64,000 bases of DNA from Macrosoma leucophasiata. Its lineage: Eukaryota > Arthropoda > Insecta > Lepidoptera > Hedylidae. Positions 47,114-58,945 of this stretch are shown here, piece by piece (position 1 is the stretch's first letter; each line of letters starts with the position of its first letter). The notes beneath the pieces are model-generated. The model was given only the letters and a program-made list of their open reading frames with translations. It was not told the DNA's origin and searched no databases. The DNA is taken from contig JAWQUS010000021.1 of NCBI GenBank assembly GCA_036365455.1, positions 21,016,001 to 21,080,000 on the forward strand. The letters are read 5' to 3'. Position numbers and translations under genes: made by a program.

Positions 47114-47176
47114 CCCGGTGAGCCCGGTGAGCCCGGTGAGCCCGGTGAGCCCGGTGAGCCCGGTGAGCCCGGTGAG
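47114..47176 (+). repeat. 9-bp tandem array (CCCGGTGAG)x7
   Basis: Seven exact copies directly after the minisatellite. In translation the units would read Gly-Glu-Pro on one strand and Gly-Ser-Pro on the other, but coding is unlikely. Confidence 0.97.
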
Positions 47177-47307
47177 GTCGCGCGCGGCCGACGCCGGCGG
47201 CTCAATTTAAACGATATCGTTAAACAGTGGTTCCGAGTTAAAGTAAGTTTGGTTCGTTGACACTGTTACTGCCTCACTTGTAAATACGTAAATATAAGTA
47301 TGATATG

Positions 47308-47313
47308 AATAAA
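47308..47313 (+). terminator. AATAAA polyadenylation signal for dpr
   Basis: A canonical hexamer on the dpr strand, followed within 50 bases by T- and GT-rich DNA. Confidence 0.6.
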
Positions 47314-47450
47314 GATGAGATCGTTGAAACTTTCGCCGGTTCGATCTTTTATTTCTCGTCCTCCGTGCTCCGAGGGTGATTTTATTGTGATATTAAAGGA
47401 AGATTATGACAGACTATCCTGTGAGTTTTATTGAATTCTTGGAATATAGG

Positions 47451-47811
47451 ATCCCACCAAAAACATTTTCATGTAAAAAATGTTACCAAGACGAGTCTAG
47501 TTTGCTTATCCTGTGAAAAAGCTATCAGATATCGTATAAAGACAATGGCCGTTTCGTTACTCTAGAAATAATATAACGAATGAAATCTAAGTGACGGTAG
47601 CAAAATGGCCAAGCCACACGTTTTAACTAGAATGTTTTATATATGTGGAGTTAGGTCTAGTAAAGTTAGGGCGCATGTATGTAGTATGTAGGTTTAGAGC
47701 GTGTAGTCGTTGAAGCTTGGCTTTATACGATATCTGATAGCTTTTTCACAGGATAAGCAAACTAGACTCGCCTTGGCAACATTTTTTACATGAAAATGTT
47801 TTTGGTGGGAT
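47451..47811. mobile_element. Foldback element with 91-bp inverted arms
   Basis: The left arm 47451-47541 starts ATCCCACCAAAAACATTTTC. The right arm 47721-47811 ends GAAAATGTTTTTGGTGGGAT. The arms are the same length with only about two mismatches in the part I compared. The 179-bp centre has no coding potential. This is a MITE-like insertion right after the dpr 3' end. Confidence 0.88.
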
Positions 47812-48709
47812 TTTATTTATTTTTGTAAGTCGGTCAATATTTTTTTTAGGGTTCAATTTTTTTTCTTTTTTTGGGCGTATTTCTTGCACATCAGCCACTC
47901 CTTTTTGCATAGCCTACTTTCTCTGTTTTCCTTTTTTTATTCGGTGGTTCATTGTTTAAAATAAGTGGTTCCGGGCGATACCTCGCTCTTAGGCGATTCT
48001 ATTCGACTATAGCTGATTGTTGTGCCTTAATTCAAAGGTACGCCTTGTAAATTACTTACCTTAGACTTAGTAAAGCTGATGAACCAATAACAACAAGTGC
48101 ACTGGTCAAACTTAACCCTTAGCTTAGCTTTTAAGAATCGTTATAGCTCATGCAACGCAAATTGAAAATTTCTCGCGGTGAATGAATGCTGCCAGAAATA
48201 TAGCAAAGACAGCGTGTTGCAAATACAGTCAGCACCATCTAGCGACGCCCGCTGTCACTAATATCGTATAAACTTTCACCTCCTTTTTATGGCGTTAGAG
48301 GATGATTTTCGAAAAATTACAACACACGTATTTCTTTATTTGTTAAAAGAAGTATGTTTACTAATTTTAAGATATCTAGCACAAGAAAAAGTGCTAGTCT
48401 CATACAAACTTCCACCCGCTATACCAAGGGGATGATTCAGGTTAGGGTTTTTTTTTGTGGTTTCTGTACTAATATTAGCTTACATACCAAATTTCAGCTT
48501 TCTAAGACTTCAGGATGTACCCTATGAATTTTGATGATTTTTGGACATCTATAAAATCTAAAGTATAATAGCTACGATATTCAAACTTTGTATTTTTTAT
48601 TATAATAATATCTTGAAAATTTTAAGTATCTGGAATTATCTAAACCAAGGTTACGAGGGTTCAAAAATACGACGAAACGTTTCGAGAAAAGGTAGGTAAT
48701 GCCCTTGCG
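47812..48709. other. Intergenic DNA, partly old repeat
   Basis: Contains TACCAAATTTCAGCTTTCTA and the CAGCACCATCTAGCGACGCC phrase, both common in lepidopteran repeats (recalled). No gene seen. Confidence 0.4.
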
Positions 48710-48719
48710 CTTATTTATT

Positions 48720-51700
48720 TATTTATTCTTTATTGTTACAAAAAAATTACAATAGATGTAACAAATGGCGGACTTAATGCTAAAAGCATTCTCTACTCCA
48801 TTCATCCAACCATTGGTAGTAAGGAGAAAATTGTAGGCGGTGTAACGAATAAAGATTTTAATTAAAGATCTAAGAAATCTACATAATCTAATAATAGTCG
48901 AATAGAATAACACATACATCTTATTAAATAAATGTATTTACTTACATATAATATTATAGTTTAAGATAAATAATATAAACAATATTTATACAATAATATA
49001 TACTAATATATAGATATTATATATACACATACGAATCTAATGATGACAATGAAAAGCTCATGTTGCATAATGAGCCTTGATCCCTTTTTTAAAGGCGATT
49101 TTTGTGGTGAGTCTTCCTATTTCCTCCGGGAGAGCATTCCACAGGCGTGTAACTTGAAGTAGAAAAGAGCTGGATACAAAGCTGGTACGGTGAAAAGGTA
49201 TAGAAAGGACATAAGAATCGTTAGAACGTAATTGTTAAGAGTGAGATTCTGAGAGATACTGAAATTTACATTTTAAATATGAAGGAGTAGTTGGGTCGGA
49301 AAGAATAGAATATAGTTGAATAAGAAGTCTAGTTTGTCTTCGCTGTCGAATGGGGAGCCAATTCAGTTTCGATCGGTAATACGATACGTGATCAAATTTG
49401 CGAAGACAAAAGACATAACGAATTGCGTTATTTATAAGTCTATCCAGCTTATCAAGAAAAACTTCCTTCAGATCCACATAACACACATCAGCATAATCAA
49501 TAATGTGGAGAATGAGGGCCTGAACAAGACGAATCTTAATTTCAATGGGCAGAAAGTTTCTAAGTCGGTTCCCACACTCCCTGTGTAAAGCGGCATATAC
49601 AGCTCGGCTCACCTCACTGACATGCACTCTCCAACTAAGAGTGGCATCAACATGTAAACCTAGATCCTTTACGGCAGAGGAGAAAGTAATCACTTGATTT
49701 TCATACTTGACAGGAGTGATGGAACTCATGTCTAATTTCTCTAACTGTCGTGAGCTACCTACAATGATTGCCTGACACTTAGTAGGATTAACCTGAATGC
49801 CATATTTATGTGACCAAGTGCTAATTCTGTCTAAGTTAAAGTTAATCCTACCAATGGCATTACTGATGTTCTCGACGTTTGATTTGCTATATAATTGCAG
49901 ATTATCTGCATAGAAATGGTAAGAGTAGTCCAAGGAAGCGGAAAGAATATTTATAAAAATCGAAAAGAGGAAAGATGAAAGAATGCCACCTTATAGAACA
50001 CCAGCATGAAGGTGACACCAGTTAGAAAGCATTCCATTGGCTAGAACCGCATGCTGTCTATTCCTGAGGTAGGAGGAAAACCATTTTACAGTCGCAGAAG
50101 AAAAATTTAGGTGATCGAGAACAGCAAGGAGGATGTCATGGTCCACCATATTAAATGCGTTTGAAAAATCAATTAAAACTAAAATTGTGACCATTTTATC
50201 CTCCATGCCACTCCTAATATCCTCCGTTACTTTTAAAAGAGCAGTGGTAGTGCTGTGGCCAGGGCGCAAGCCGGATTGATACAAAGATATAAGGCTATTA
50301 CGATGTACAAAAGAGGAGACCTGTTTATGTTTCAGCTGGTGGTAGAGCACCAGTGACGGAGCTCGCGGGCGTAGGCACCACCGCATTACCTAATATACTT
50401 GCCGCTAAATGGTAGTGTTGTATCAGGTGGTAATGTACGGCCCTGTAATTTCCGGCACAGAGGCATAACACCTTAGGCCTCAGGAGTGGTAACGCATCTG
50501 CATTTTGACCTCGGTCTTTGTGTGGGTGTCTATAGGCTGCAGTCATCACCTAACATCAATATGAACTTGTTTGCCACTTCAATAACAAAAAAAAAAAATG
50601 GACCACTGCTTCCAGGGTTTTAGAGAGAAATGGTAGTACCGAAATTGGCCTATACTCCTTTAATTCACAGGGGTTATGAACTTTGGGAATTGGAGAAATA
50701 TATGCTTTTTGCCAAATCAAAGGGAAAACCCATGTTGCTAAAAAAGAATTAATGATATGTGTTAAAGTGGAGACAATGAATTGGAGTATAGGCATGATCA
50801 TCATCCGGCTTATATCATCACTCCCGACTGCATTAGATTTTATAGACTTAATTACTTTTAGCGTCTCATCGCTACTTATTAAAGAAAATGAAAACGTTTC
50901 AGTAGCAGGCCGAGTCATGAGAGATAATTCTGATAAAGTTAAGGTTTTTAAAGAAGAGCTCAAAGGTAAGACGTTGGAAAAATGAGAATTTAATGCATTA
51001 GGTGAGAAGGGGACAGTATCTAAAGATTTAGTTGCTTTACCAAAACCCAGAGAGTTAAGGAATTTCCAGATTTCGGCTGGCGAGGAATCCGAAATTTTAT
51101 CAGAAAAGTAACTACGTTTGGCTGCTCTTACCATTTGATTGCACCGATTCCGGACAGCATTATACAAAACCCAGTTCTCATTACTCCTGTCCCGCTTGAA
51201 AACCCGGAAAGCTCTATCGCGCCTAGTCATCGCCATCCTCACTCCCTTGGTTATCCAGGGCGCAGGTGGGCGCTTCAATTTAACTGCTCTCATTGGTGCA
51301 TGAGCATCGTACAGCTTCAGAATTTGAGGATCAAAGTTAGAGATTTTTTCATCGACTGACGCTGCAGCATACACTGCAGAGAAATCAAGACACGCCGCAT
51401 CAGCTTCTAAAGATTCACTATTGATTTTAGATAAATTGCGTAGCCAAACTATCTCTGGCCTAGGTTTAGGTCGTTTAAGTTTGTATGCCAAATAAAGAAG
51501 GTCATGGTGAGAAAAGCCAGGAGCAGGTATGTGACCGTGTTCGATCACGCGACTTAGCGAAGAAGTAACAATCAAGTCAAGCCAGGAATCAGAAGTATTT
51601 AGATTGTGATGAGTAGGACTAGATGGCAAAATAGACAGATTGACAGACTTGAATATGTTTTGAAGCTTAGAAGAATTAGGCGTGTCCGCAAGAAGATTTG

Positions 51701-52144
51701 TATTAAAATCACCCATGATGATGTGACGTGTGTAATCAGAACAATGGGAATCCAGCACCAGCTCGAGGTCGGAGAAATAATTAGTTCCAGGGGGACAGTA
51801 AACCACACCTTAACGTGGTTTACCAGGATTTCCAAAAATAGATATTCCGCTGAAGCAGAGTACATAGAAGGCGAAGATGAAAGAACTGTATGTGGAATGC
51901 TACTCCGAAGGTATATGGCAACCCCTCCACCCCTTTTCCCAGTTCTATCATTCCTCAGTAACACATAACCTGGTTGACTAAATAGGGTGTCATGGAGTGA
52001 TGGCTTAAACCAGCTTTCTGATATTAATATAGCGTCTACTGTTAAGCAAGAAGAGAAAGTATCCAACAAATCGCTATAGTGTGAAGGTACGCTCTGTGCA
52101 TTTGAATGACAAATATTGTTGAATGAGGGCGTTATTTTATCCAA
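48720..52144 (-). pseudogene. LINE ORF2, broken
   Basis: Pieces in order: endonuclease start (DAILISESWFKPSL), GDFNTNLL, TSDSWLDLIVTS and SHHDLLY, the RT fingers YRPISVLPFLSKTLEAVVH up to the SINE, then motif A LIDFSNAFN, FYADNLQLY and the C-terminal part to about 49235. A stop replaces the residue after LHAGVL. The YADN motif is identical in protein to copy 1 although the codons differ. Confidence 0.8.
50332..50598 (+). repeat. SINE-A inserted in LINE copy 2
   Basis: CAGCTGGTGGTAGAGCACCA GTGACGGAGCTCGCGGGCGT … TTTGCCACTTCAATAAC followed by 13 A. Copy 1 of the LINE is uninterrupted at the same place (CCTGTTTGTGGACCACAGC), which fixes both ends of the SINE. Confidence 0.93.
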
Positions 52145-52243
52145 TACCTTGTGTTAATAATTGAAACACTCACTTTACTTGCACACTAGTATATTTCTCG
52201 TTACCAATTCTGAATGACATGATTTTTTTTTTTTTGGTCGGGC

Positions 52244-52400
52244 TTTGTGTATGCGGCCTGTCTCGAGACGGCACTAGTCTACTTCACCGGACAATCTGCG
52301 AGCGCAGAAGGCGCTCCAGCATAAGGATCACATGAACACAAGTAATCTGCCTAATACTTTAAATACAGTATCCCCATATCGCGATGTAAAAACGCACAGC
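52244..52400 (+). repeat. Dispersed repeat, family E
   Basis: Matches 4296-4470 around GTCTCGAGACGGCACTAGTC. Confidence 0.5.
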
Positions 52401-52570
52401 GCCATCTATGTGAGATCAGCCGTATTAAATATGACAATTTTCTTCACCTTGCTTAAAATGTTTCCCAAAGTCTCCGAATCGTGAAAAGAATCACTTAAAT
52501 CAGAAATACTCAGGTCACACGCTGAATAAAAACGAATCACCATCATCATTAACAGACATAATAATAATAT

Positions 52571-53080
52571 AGTTGGGGAAAAAGTTTCTTCGCATTTTTG
52601 AAGATAATTCAAAACATTTTTTAATATAGTTTATTTAAATGTAACTAAAGTATGTATGTACCATTTTGTTCGATAACCTTTTGCCATCTTGTAGGTAGGG
52701 ACACAATCCCATTGCTATAAAAATTTTGGGACTTCTCATCAAAATACCGCGACAAGTGGATTTGGCAGTCCTCTCGTGATGTTAACCTAACATTGCATAA
52801 AGAATTCTGAAGAGACCGAAAGAGGTGGAAATCTGAAGGTGCAAGGTCAGGACTATACGGCGGATGCATTAACACCTCCCAGCCAAACTCTCTTAATTTT
52901 TGCTAAGTGGCTATAGATGTGTGAGGTCTAGCGTTATCATGATGAAACACCACACCCCTTCTGTTGATCAATTCCGGCCGCTTTCTCTCAACTTCTTGCT
53001 TTAATCTCATCAGTTGTTCGCAGTAGAGTTCAGAATCGATAGTCCTGCCTGGTGGTAATAGCTCATAATGAAATACCTAA
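52571..53080 (-). pseudogene. mariner transposase fragment with 3' terminal repeat
   Basis: The end at 52571-52600 reads AGTTGGGGAAAAAGTTTCTT, a mariner-type terminal repeat. The frame at 52645-52875 has HPPYSPDLAPSDFHLF. Upstream text (reversed) carries RRGVVFHHDN and ARPHT, giving the D…D of the mariner DD34D core. A stop between these two blocks and the loss of the 5' half make it inactive. Confidence 0.85.
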
Positions 53081-53639
53081 ACTAAGAGTGAGTTAAAAGT
53101 ACATATTACAATTAAGAAACCAAGTCACTATCTCAAAAAATATATATATACAAGAAAACAAAAAAAAACAAATGTTTTTTTCACATATTTCAAAACAAAA
53201 CTAACTAATCCACTAAAAAAAAAATATGATGTATTAGGACACACATATAAAAAATTCGGTCAGTTCGCAAACTAAATAAAAACAAAAAAAAATCGTTTAA
53301 ACTAGTTAGTTAAACTACATCTTACATTTCCAAGCAACCCAAAAAGACTAGGATCCAAGTCAGATAAAGACGCGCGTATGTCAATGTTGTCCATGCCAGA
53401 ATTGTCAAATGTCACTGTCACCACATCAGTGATCAGCCACAACAAGCAAATAGTAAAAAAATATCGTTCCTTCTAATAGTGAACATAGATAAGTTTTTCA
53501 AAATAACCCACATGAACAAAAATAGTGTAAACGTGATTTAAGTTCAGGTACTTGCACAACACAACTGTATACAACATAAATTATGGGTGTACATCACTCG
53601 CCGTCTAAAAGTCAGAGTTGTGATCAAAAAACAAAAATA
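53081..53639. other. AT-rich intergenic DNA
   Basis: Nothing recognised. Confidence 0.4.
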
Positions 53640-53950
53640 AAAAAACGCTCAATCCTTATTTGTTCTTGGTACGAGTTGTTCGCTTGACTTTTTGCTGTGG
53701 TTCTGCCGTAGCTTCCCTGACTCCAGAAGAACTTGATCCCTGTTGTTCGTTATCACTCGCCTGTTGGTTGGAAACCTCAGGGAGACCAGAGATATCATCG
53801 GCGGTGAAAATCCTGAGCCTCGAGCCGTCACTTAATTTGACAACAACATTGCCCTCTACAGTCCAGCAGTTACGTACTCCTAACTTTTGGCGTTCCTGAT
53901 AGAAAAGAGCCTGTCTGGGCCTGTCTGAGCGCTTCGCTTGGCTCGTCTTG
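53640..53950 (-). pseudogene. Retroelement ORF1-type C-terminal fragment
   Basis: One - strand frame reads LFYQERQKLGVRNCWTVEG and then VVVKLSDGSRLRIF, followed by a Gln/Ser-rich and Lys/Arg-rich tail and a stop near 53658. The KLGVRNCWTVEG-VVVKLSDG pattern recalls the C-terminus of insect retrotransposon ORF1 proteins. No start and no other domain, so this is a truncated remnant. Confidence 0.5.
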
Positions 53951-53970
53951 GCGGCGGATAAAGTTAGTTG

Positions 53971-54018
53971 ACTATTGTCAACTAACTTTAACCAGGATTA
54001 AAGTTAGTTGACAATAGT
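53971..54018. repeat. Perfect hairpin, 21-bp arms and 6-nt loop
   Basis: The left arm 53971-53991 is ACTATTGTCAACTAACTTTA plus A. The right arm 53998-54018 is its exact reverse complement, with loop CCAGGA. A third copy of the half-motif TAAAGTTAGTTGAC lies just before it at 53959. Confidence 0.92.
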
Positions 54019-54704
54019 AAATGCTGCAGTAACTTCATATCACGATCACACGGTGGAGCCATAGCTCTAATTGTTATCAAATATAACTGTGTTCGGTAGA
54101 AGGGTAGGTAATTACCTACAGGTATAATATATTGTAAAGATGTCAATCCTAGTCGAGCTTGGTCGACACTGTCGGTGAATGTTGTAGCAACAACAGCATA
54201 ATCCCTTGGCGGAGCCAAAAGCTCAAAAAGTGATGTTGTGAACATAGTTCACTCGAATCAGCAGAGTCAGTAGGTAAATATTTTAATATCTCAGGAACAT
54301 CCAGGTAGATGGCAGAGCCATATTATACTGGCTGTCACATGCGTCATACTCGTGAACGGGTGCTGTTGGTGGGGACTGGTCTGTTCTGGTTTGCAGGGGC
54401 TACATCACATTTAGTAGATAGCAGTTTATTTGCATCTATGCTATGGACGTTGACATTATTTGATTTTTCACGATAATCTATCTGTACTAGATTTAAGCTC
54501 TCATTTAAAAGAGCTCTTACTGAGTTTGTTGGGTAGAGGAGTTCTTCTCAGTAGTGACTGCACTTGGAACTCTGCTAAGTGAATAACATTGTTCTTGACG
54601 AATAAGTTTTTCTTTTTCTTCATTTATTATCATTGAAGGAATTGAAAAATTTTATGATTATTATGTTTTAACCAAGCAGTTTAAATTTTAATTATTAATT
54701 TACT

Positions 54705-54835
54705 ATTAATATATGATTTTGCTTTTACTATATGTAATGGTTATTCGCTCTAGGTAGTTTATGATTTATTGACGTTTTGAAAGTATCTGTAAAGATCTAT
54801 TCGAAATAAAAATATTTTCTATTTCTATATCTGTC
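54705..54835 (-). repeat. Dispersed repeat, reverse copy of 7600-7740
   Basis: TACTATATGTAATGGTTATT … TGTAAAGATCTATTCGAAAT, the reverse complement of the earlier segment. Confidence 0.6.
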
Positions 54836-54839
54836 ACAT

Positions 54840-57800
54840 AGTGACGATAATAAATCCATATAGGTGTAGCCAATCTATATCACGAAGATGGGTCATAACA
54901 CACAATAAATGTAGCGGTTCCATAACCGATCATCGCAACGAGGCGGATAATGTTGTGTTGATTATCACGTGCATTCACTCCAAAATCCAGATGGTTATTG
55001 TCTCGAACGTTAATAGAATCGCCTGTAGGTAATATATAAGTCAAAGCAATACTAGACCAAGGTGCCCACTAAGTGTTATTACATCACCACAATAATAGTA
55101 GGTATGTGAGGGCATTGCCCTATCTTTTCGTTCTCGTCGATAGGTAGTGTGTAACTCACAGCGGCAGAGGTACTAGCTGTCAGTAAATATGTTTTAGTAA
55201 TCCAAACTGAACGTCGGAAGGTCATGCATGTAAAATAGTAGGTATTTATTATTTGTAGATCAGTACACAATTATGCACCATGCACACCGCCTTCACTCAG
55301 TTAAGGTGTTTGGTTCAAATTGAAGCATAAAGATGTTCACGGAACATTTATAGCAGCTACAGTAGGTATGTCCATTGGTTATCTCGTAGCACAGTTGTAG
55401 GCACTGATTGTGATGATTGGTAGTTACATGGATAACCATGTGTTATCGCCAAACGCCGATCAAACTGCCGCCGATCCAAATATTATAGGTATGATGAAAG
55501 CTCCTTCACAATTCGTTGTAGGCATATTGAATAATTGTCGAACACACAATTACGTAGATGTCGTCTTTCCATGTCTATAGACAATATGTTTACAGGATAC
55601 AGTGTAGTAACCTCACACCAATAACTGGATAAAATATGTAAGTATGTTTATAGGCGAGATGCTTACATGATAATTTTATAACAGCCTTATAATATCAAGG
55701 AACTGAAATAAATATCATCATATCTATTATATCAGCTTACGTACTATACGCGAGATGTTTATAGGTTATTCGTATAATAGGTATAATTTCACCCAATATA
55801 CCATGAGACATTTTGTGGCAGCAACAATACAATCGTCGAATGCTAATAACCTAATATTTATATTATTAGGCCTTGTATACTCCATGTCTATAGGCAAAAT
55901 GTCCATATGGCTTCAGCTTCCTTTAGGCAGGTATTTAATGAAACACTTAGCCTCAATATGCATAATACTTTGCATTGTGTTGCATTAACCACTAGTAACC
56001 AACTTGTAAACTAGTAGTAGGTACCTAACACTAAATGTGTTACAGCGCCATCTGTGTAGTCCGCGCCGTACTACACGGTCCGCTCCGCCGTATAACCGAT
56101 AACACTAGTCACGCAGCAAATACGATTGACATTTTATGTTTAAGGTAGGTATATATAATTAAATTAATATCCGTATACCTATTTTGTTGATAAATTTTAC
56201 AATGGCTTTCCAAGGGTTAATTAATTAATATGGACAATGTAAGTTGGGGTTATCGAATGGGTTTCATCGCATTCCTATTTAGTCTATTGTCCTAAATCTC
56301 AAATATTATCCGAGCGTTCAGTAGGTACCTATTTAATTATTAACCGCTTATTTCGCCTTCCTACCTACCTATCACCTCCCAATTATGAATACTACGACTC
56401 GATTGTTTATACCTATTGCAAATTAAAACGTACCTATCACGTACCTACTTATTTCCAAAAGTAAACATATTCAATTACAATTGTTTACAATTACCTAATA
56501 CCTACGAACTTAGATAGTAACGCATAACTACCGTTGCCGCCCTGGTTTCCTAGGTATTATCACTATCCGCAACCGCAATCTTAGGTATTAAGCCACATTA
56601 AATAACCGCAATCGTTTACGAATACCTAACATTAACTTAAAGTAGGTATCTCTTAACGCCGCACTGATTTCATAGGTATTAACTTATTTAACCACAATAA
56701 AACCCGCAATTGTTTACGAATACCTACCTAATATTATGAATTGACTAATAACACGTATCTATTAACGCCGCACTGGTTTTCTAGGATTTATCACTTTCAT
56801 CATATACCTATCGTTTTCAAACACGATTCGATTTTCGATACACACAATAAAATCACAAAGAACTGAAATGAAAATAAACCGTATAAACATACTTACCTGA
56901 TTAATACATTTTCTATAAATGCTGTTAGAGAACTGATTAATAACCTTAGCCTATCTACCTAGATAATTACTAATTACAGGTTCCAAATACCTAAACATAT
57001 ACATTCATATCATTTTATTTCTCTAAGAGCCGGGATATTCATCACCTCCCGCTCTCCGTCCACCCCGCGAAGGACGCGGCGCGAAGATACATACATAACA
57101 CTATCCTGTATCGTTCCTCACGTCTGCTGATAATTATTATAGCTCGTTCTGTACTAGTGTAACCAACACTGCAACGTACATACCACTGAATAACTACAAG
57201 TTATTAGGTATTACATCTAGACTCAGGGATCGAACCCGGAATCGTTCATTATTTGATTCACGGACATCGAAGTTCGTAGACAATATACTTAGGTACATAA
57301 ATGGGTGTTCAATGCATCAGAATACAGGTATCAATAACAGCCGAATTGAACAGTTGTTTGTAGACTTATTCACATTTATGCTAAAATAGCACAAGCATCA
57401 GCTGGTTTGAACAGCTGATCATGTAGGTACATAATGCAATCCCTGTGCGTTCCAAGAAGAATGGTAGTTGCGAACCTACGTTCGCTCCCGCGTTTAGCCT
57501 GGAGGACAATCTATAGATGTCTATTATTTATTTCTTCAGATGTCTATTGATGAAGCTCGAACTCAGTTGTAATGATTAAATATTTGAATATTAGTCAACC
57601 ACCAACATTAGTAAAATATCTAACTGGTTCGAACAGTTGTTTAGGTATTTACTAACACACTGTAGGACACTGGTCTAGCCGTGTCGTAGCTCGGTCGACT
57701 CGGGATCGAACCCAAGGATACTGTCTATTGGAGTCATGTAGATAACAATGTTCAAGGCGATGTTCAGAACGACGTAGGTATACACCTACTTAATTCCGCA

Positions 57801-58735
57801 GTGGAAAGTCCACATTTGGACCTTCCAATAATCAGCAGCTCGTACGGTCAGTAGGCTGTATCAGCCTAATAGGTACCTGTTCTAGCACAACACTTGATCT
57901 GGAACTGATTTGAACAGTTCTTGTTATAAATTAATATCACGAAGTGAATAAATGGAACACTGCAATGAGGGTTAAAAGGTAGATTAGTTATTTACTTGCG
58001 TTATGTTAGTTCCCTCAACTTTCCTTTGCTGGCTTTGCTCGGCTCCGTTCGTGGCGCTCGCGCATGGCATCGTATTGGCGCCGCGCCGGGCCGGCTGGCC
58101 GTCGCCTGCGATTCCCGCGACGTAACCATACCTACTTACTCCTAAATTACGATGCTAACTAATACCTAACAATAATAACCTCCCTATAGATATCCGTAAT
58201 ACTTGAGTACTTTGCTAACTGGACAATACCTAAAGTATCCTGAAATTATGTGTCTATAAACTGAGTAGGTATGAGAATGTTACTAATGCTACTATCAAAT
58301 TAACTAGCCTAAAGGTATCGCTACCTAGTAGATGTCTTAGATTGCCCTATTTCATCATCCTACTTGTAAATTCAACATATTGTAATAGGAAACGTATCAA
58401 ATCTTCTGTATCGATCAAAATCTCCTATAAATGTGTAAATCACATTTAATATCCTAACAAAAGGTATAATAAAGAAACAATCCTACTCATCCTAGCAATA
58501 CAAATGTACGGAATATTAGATCAAATACAAATATTGACGTAAAATAGGTATCATAACTGCGGTATTACCTAATTAGAATTTGTTATTCAGTAATTGCGAA
58601 TATCAATTGACTATTGACTGTAGGGTTCCTGTTACCTATTTTATGCCTAAAATTGGAAATCACTCACCGAGCGCCTCCGCTTACCACTAATCACTTAATT
58701 TAGGTTTTCATCTGAGGCCCGTTCGCGGTCGACTG
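54840..58735. other. Repeat-poor block dense in TAGGTA/TACCTA words
   Basis: No gene, SINE-A/B or LINE body is seen here, apart from an RTE tail at 57025-57095. Between about 55.0 and 58.6 kb the words TAGGTA, TACCTA and ACCTAC recur every few dozen bases, unlike most of the window. Confidence 0.55.
57025..57095 (+). repeat. RTE-like tail fragment
   Basis: CCGGGATATTCATCACCTCC CGCTCTCCGTC … GGCGCGAAGATACATAC is a diverged version of the 28420-28475 end. Confidence 0.5.
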
Positions 58736-58945
58736 CCTGACTTTCCCGCTATCTTTTCCTATTTTTCGTTCGCGGCGCGTGGGTGGCGCCATAATGTCTA
58801 GACTTTGGGTCGCGACGGGGTGGCGCGAGACGCGACGCGTACGCTGAGTCCGTGAATTACCTTATAAGGAATGTCCTTCAATAAACGCGAGACTCGGGGC
58901 GCTATCGGGAAGCGCGGCAACACGTTGGCGAGCAAAGGAGATGTT
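58736..58945. promoter_or_regulatory. GC-rich block, possible promoter or repeat
   Basis: A CpG-rich stretch with GCGTGGGTGGCGCCATAATG and GGGGTGGCGCGAGACGCGAC. No exon signals that I can defend. Confidence 0.2.

Larger units (their letters stand above)
46283..47335 (+). other. Probable dpr 3' UTR
   Basis: Follows the stop codon on the same strand and includes the minisatellite at 46792 and the 9-bp array at 47114. It reaches an AATAAA followed by GT-rich text (GTGCTCCGAGGGTGATTTTA). The frames found here on both strands are made of repeat units and are not treated as genes. Confidence 0.6.
48710..52160 (-). mobile_element. CR1-like LINE, decayed copy 2, interrupted by SINE-A
   Basis: Same family and strand as 18153-21025: the same TTTATTTATTTATTC-type tail, AACAAATGGCGGACTTAA and ORF2. 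It extends further 5' into the endonuclease, with a frame at 51599-52144 holding the ISESW and GGGVAIY motifs. Coding is broken into frames 51599-52144, 50556-51806 and 49235-49933, with a small deletion near 51810 and a SINE at 50332-50598. Confidence 0.85.

Noticed and set aside
46615..47260. Protein-coding genes of 100-196 codons on both strands
   Set aside because: The frames are produced by 39-bp and 9-bp repeats whose lengths are multiples of three. They have no domain and lie in the probable dpr 3' UTR.
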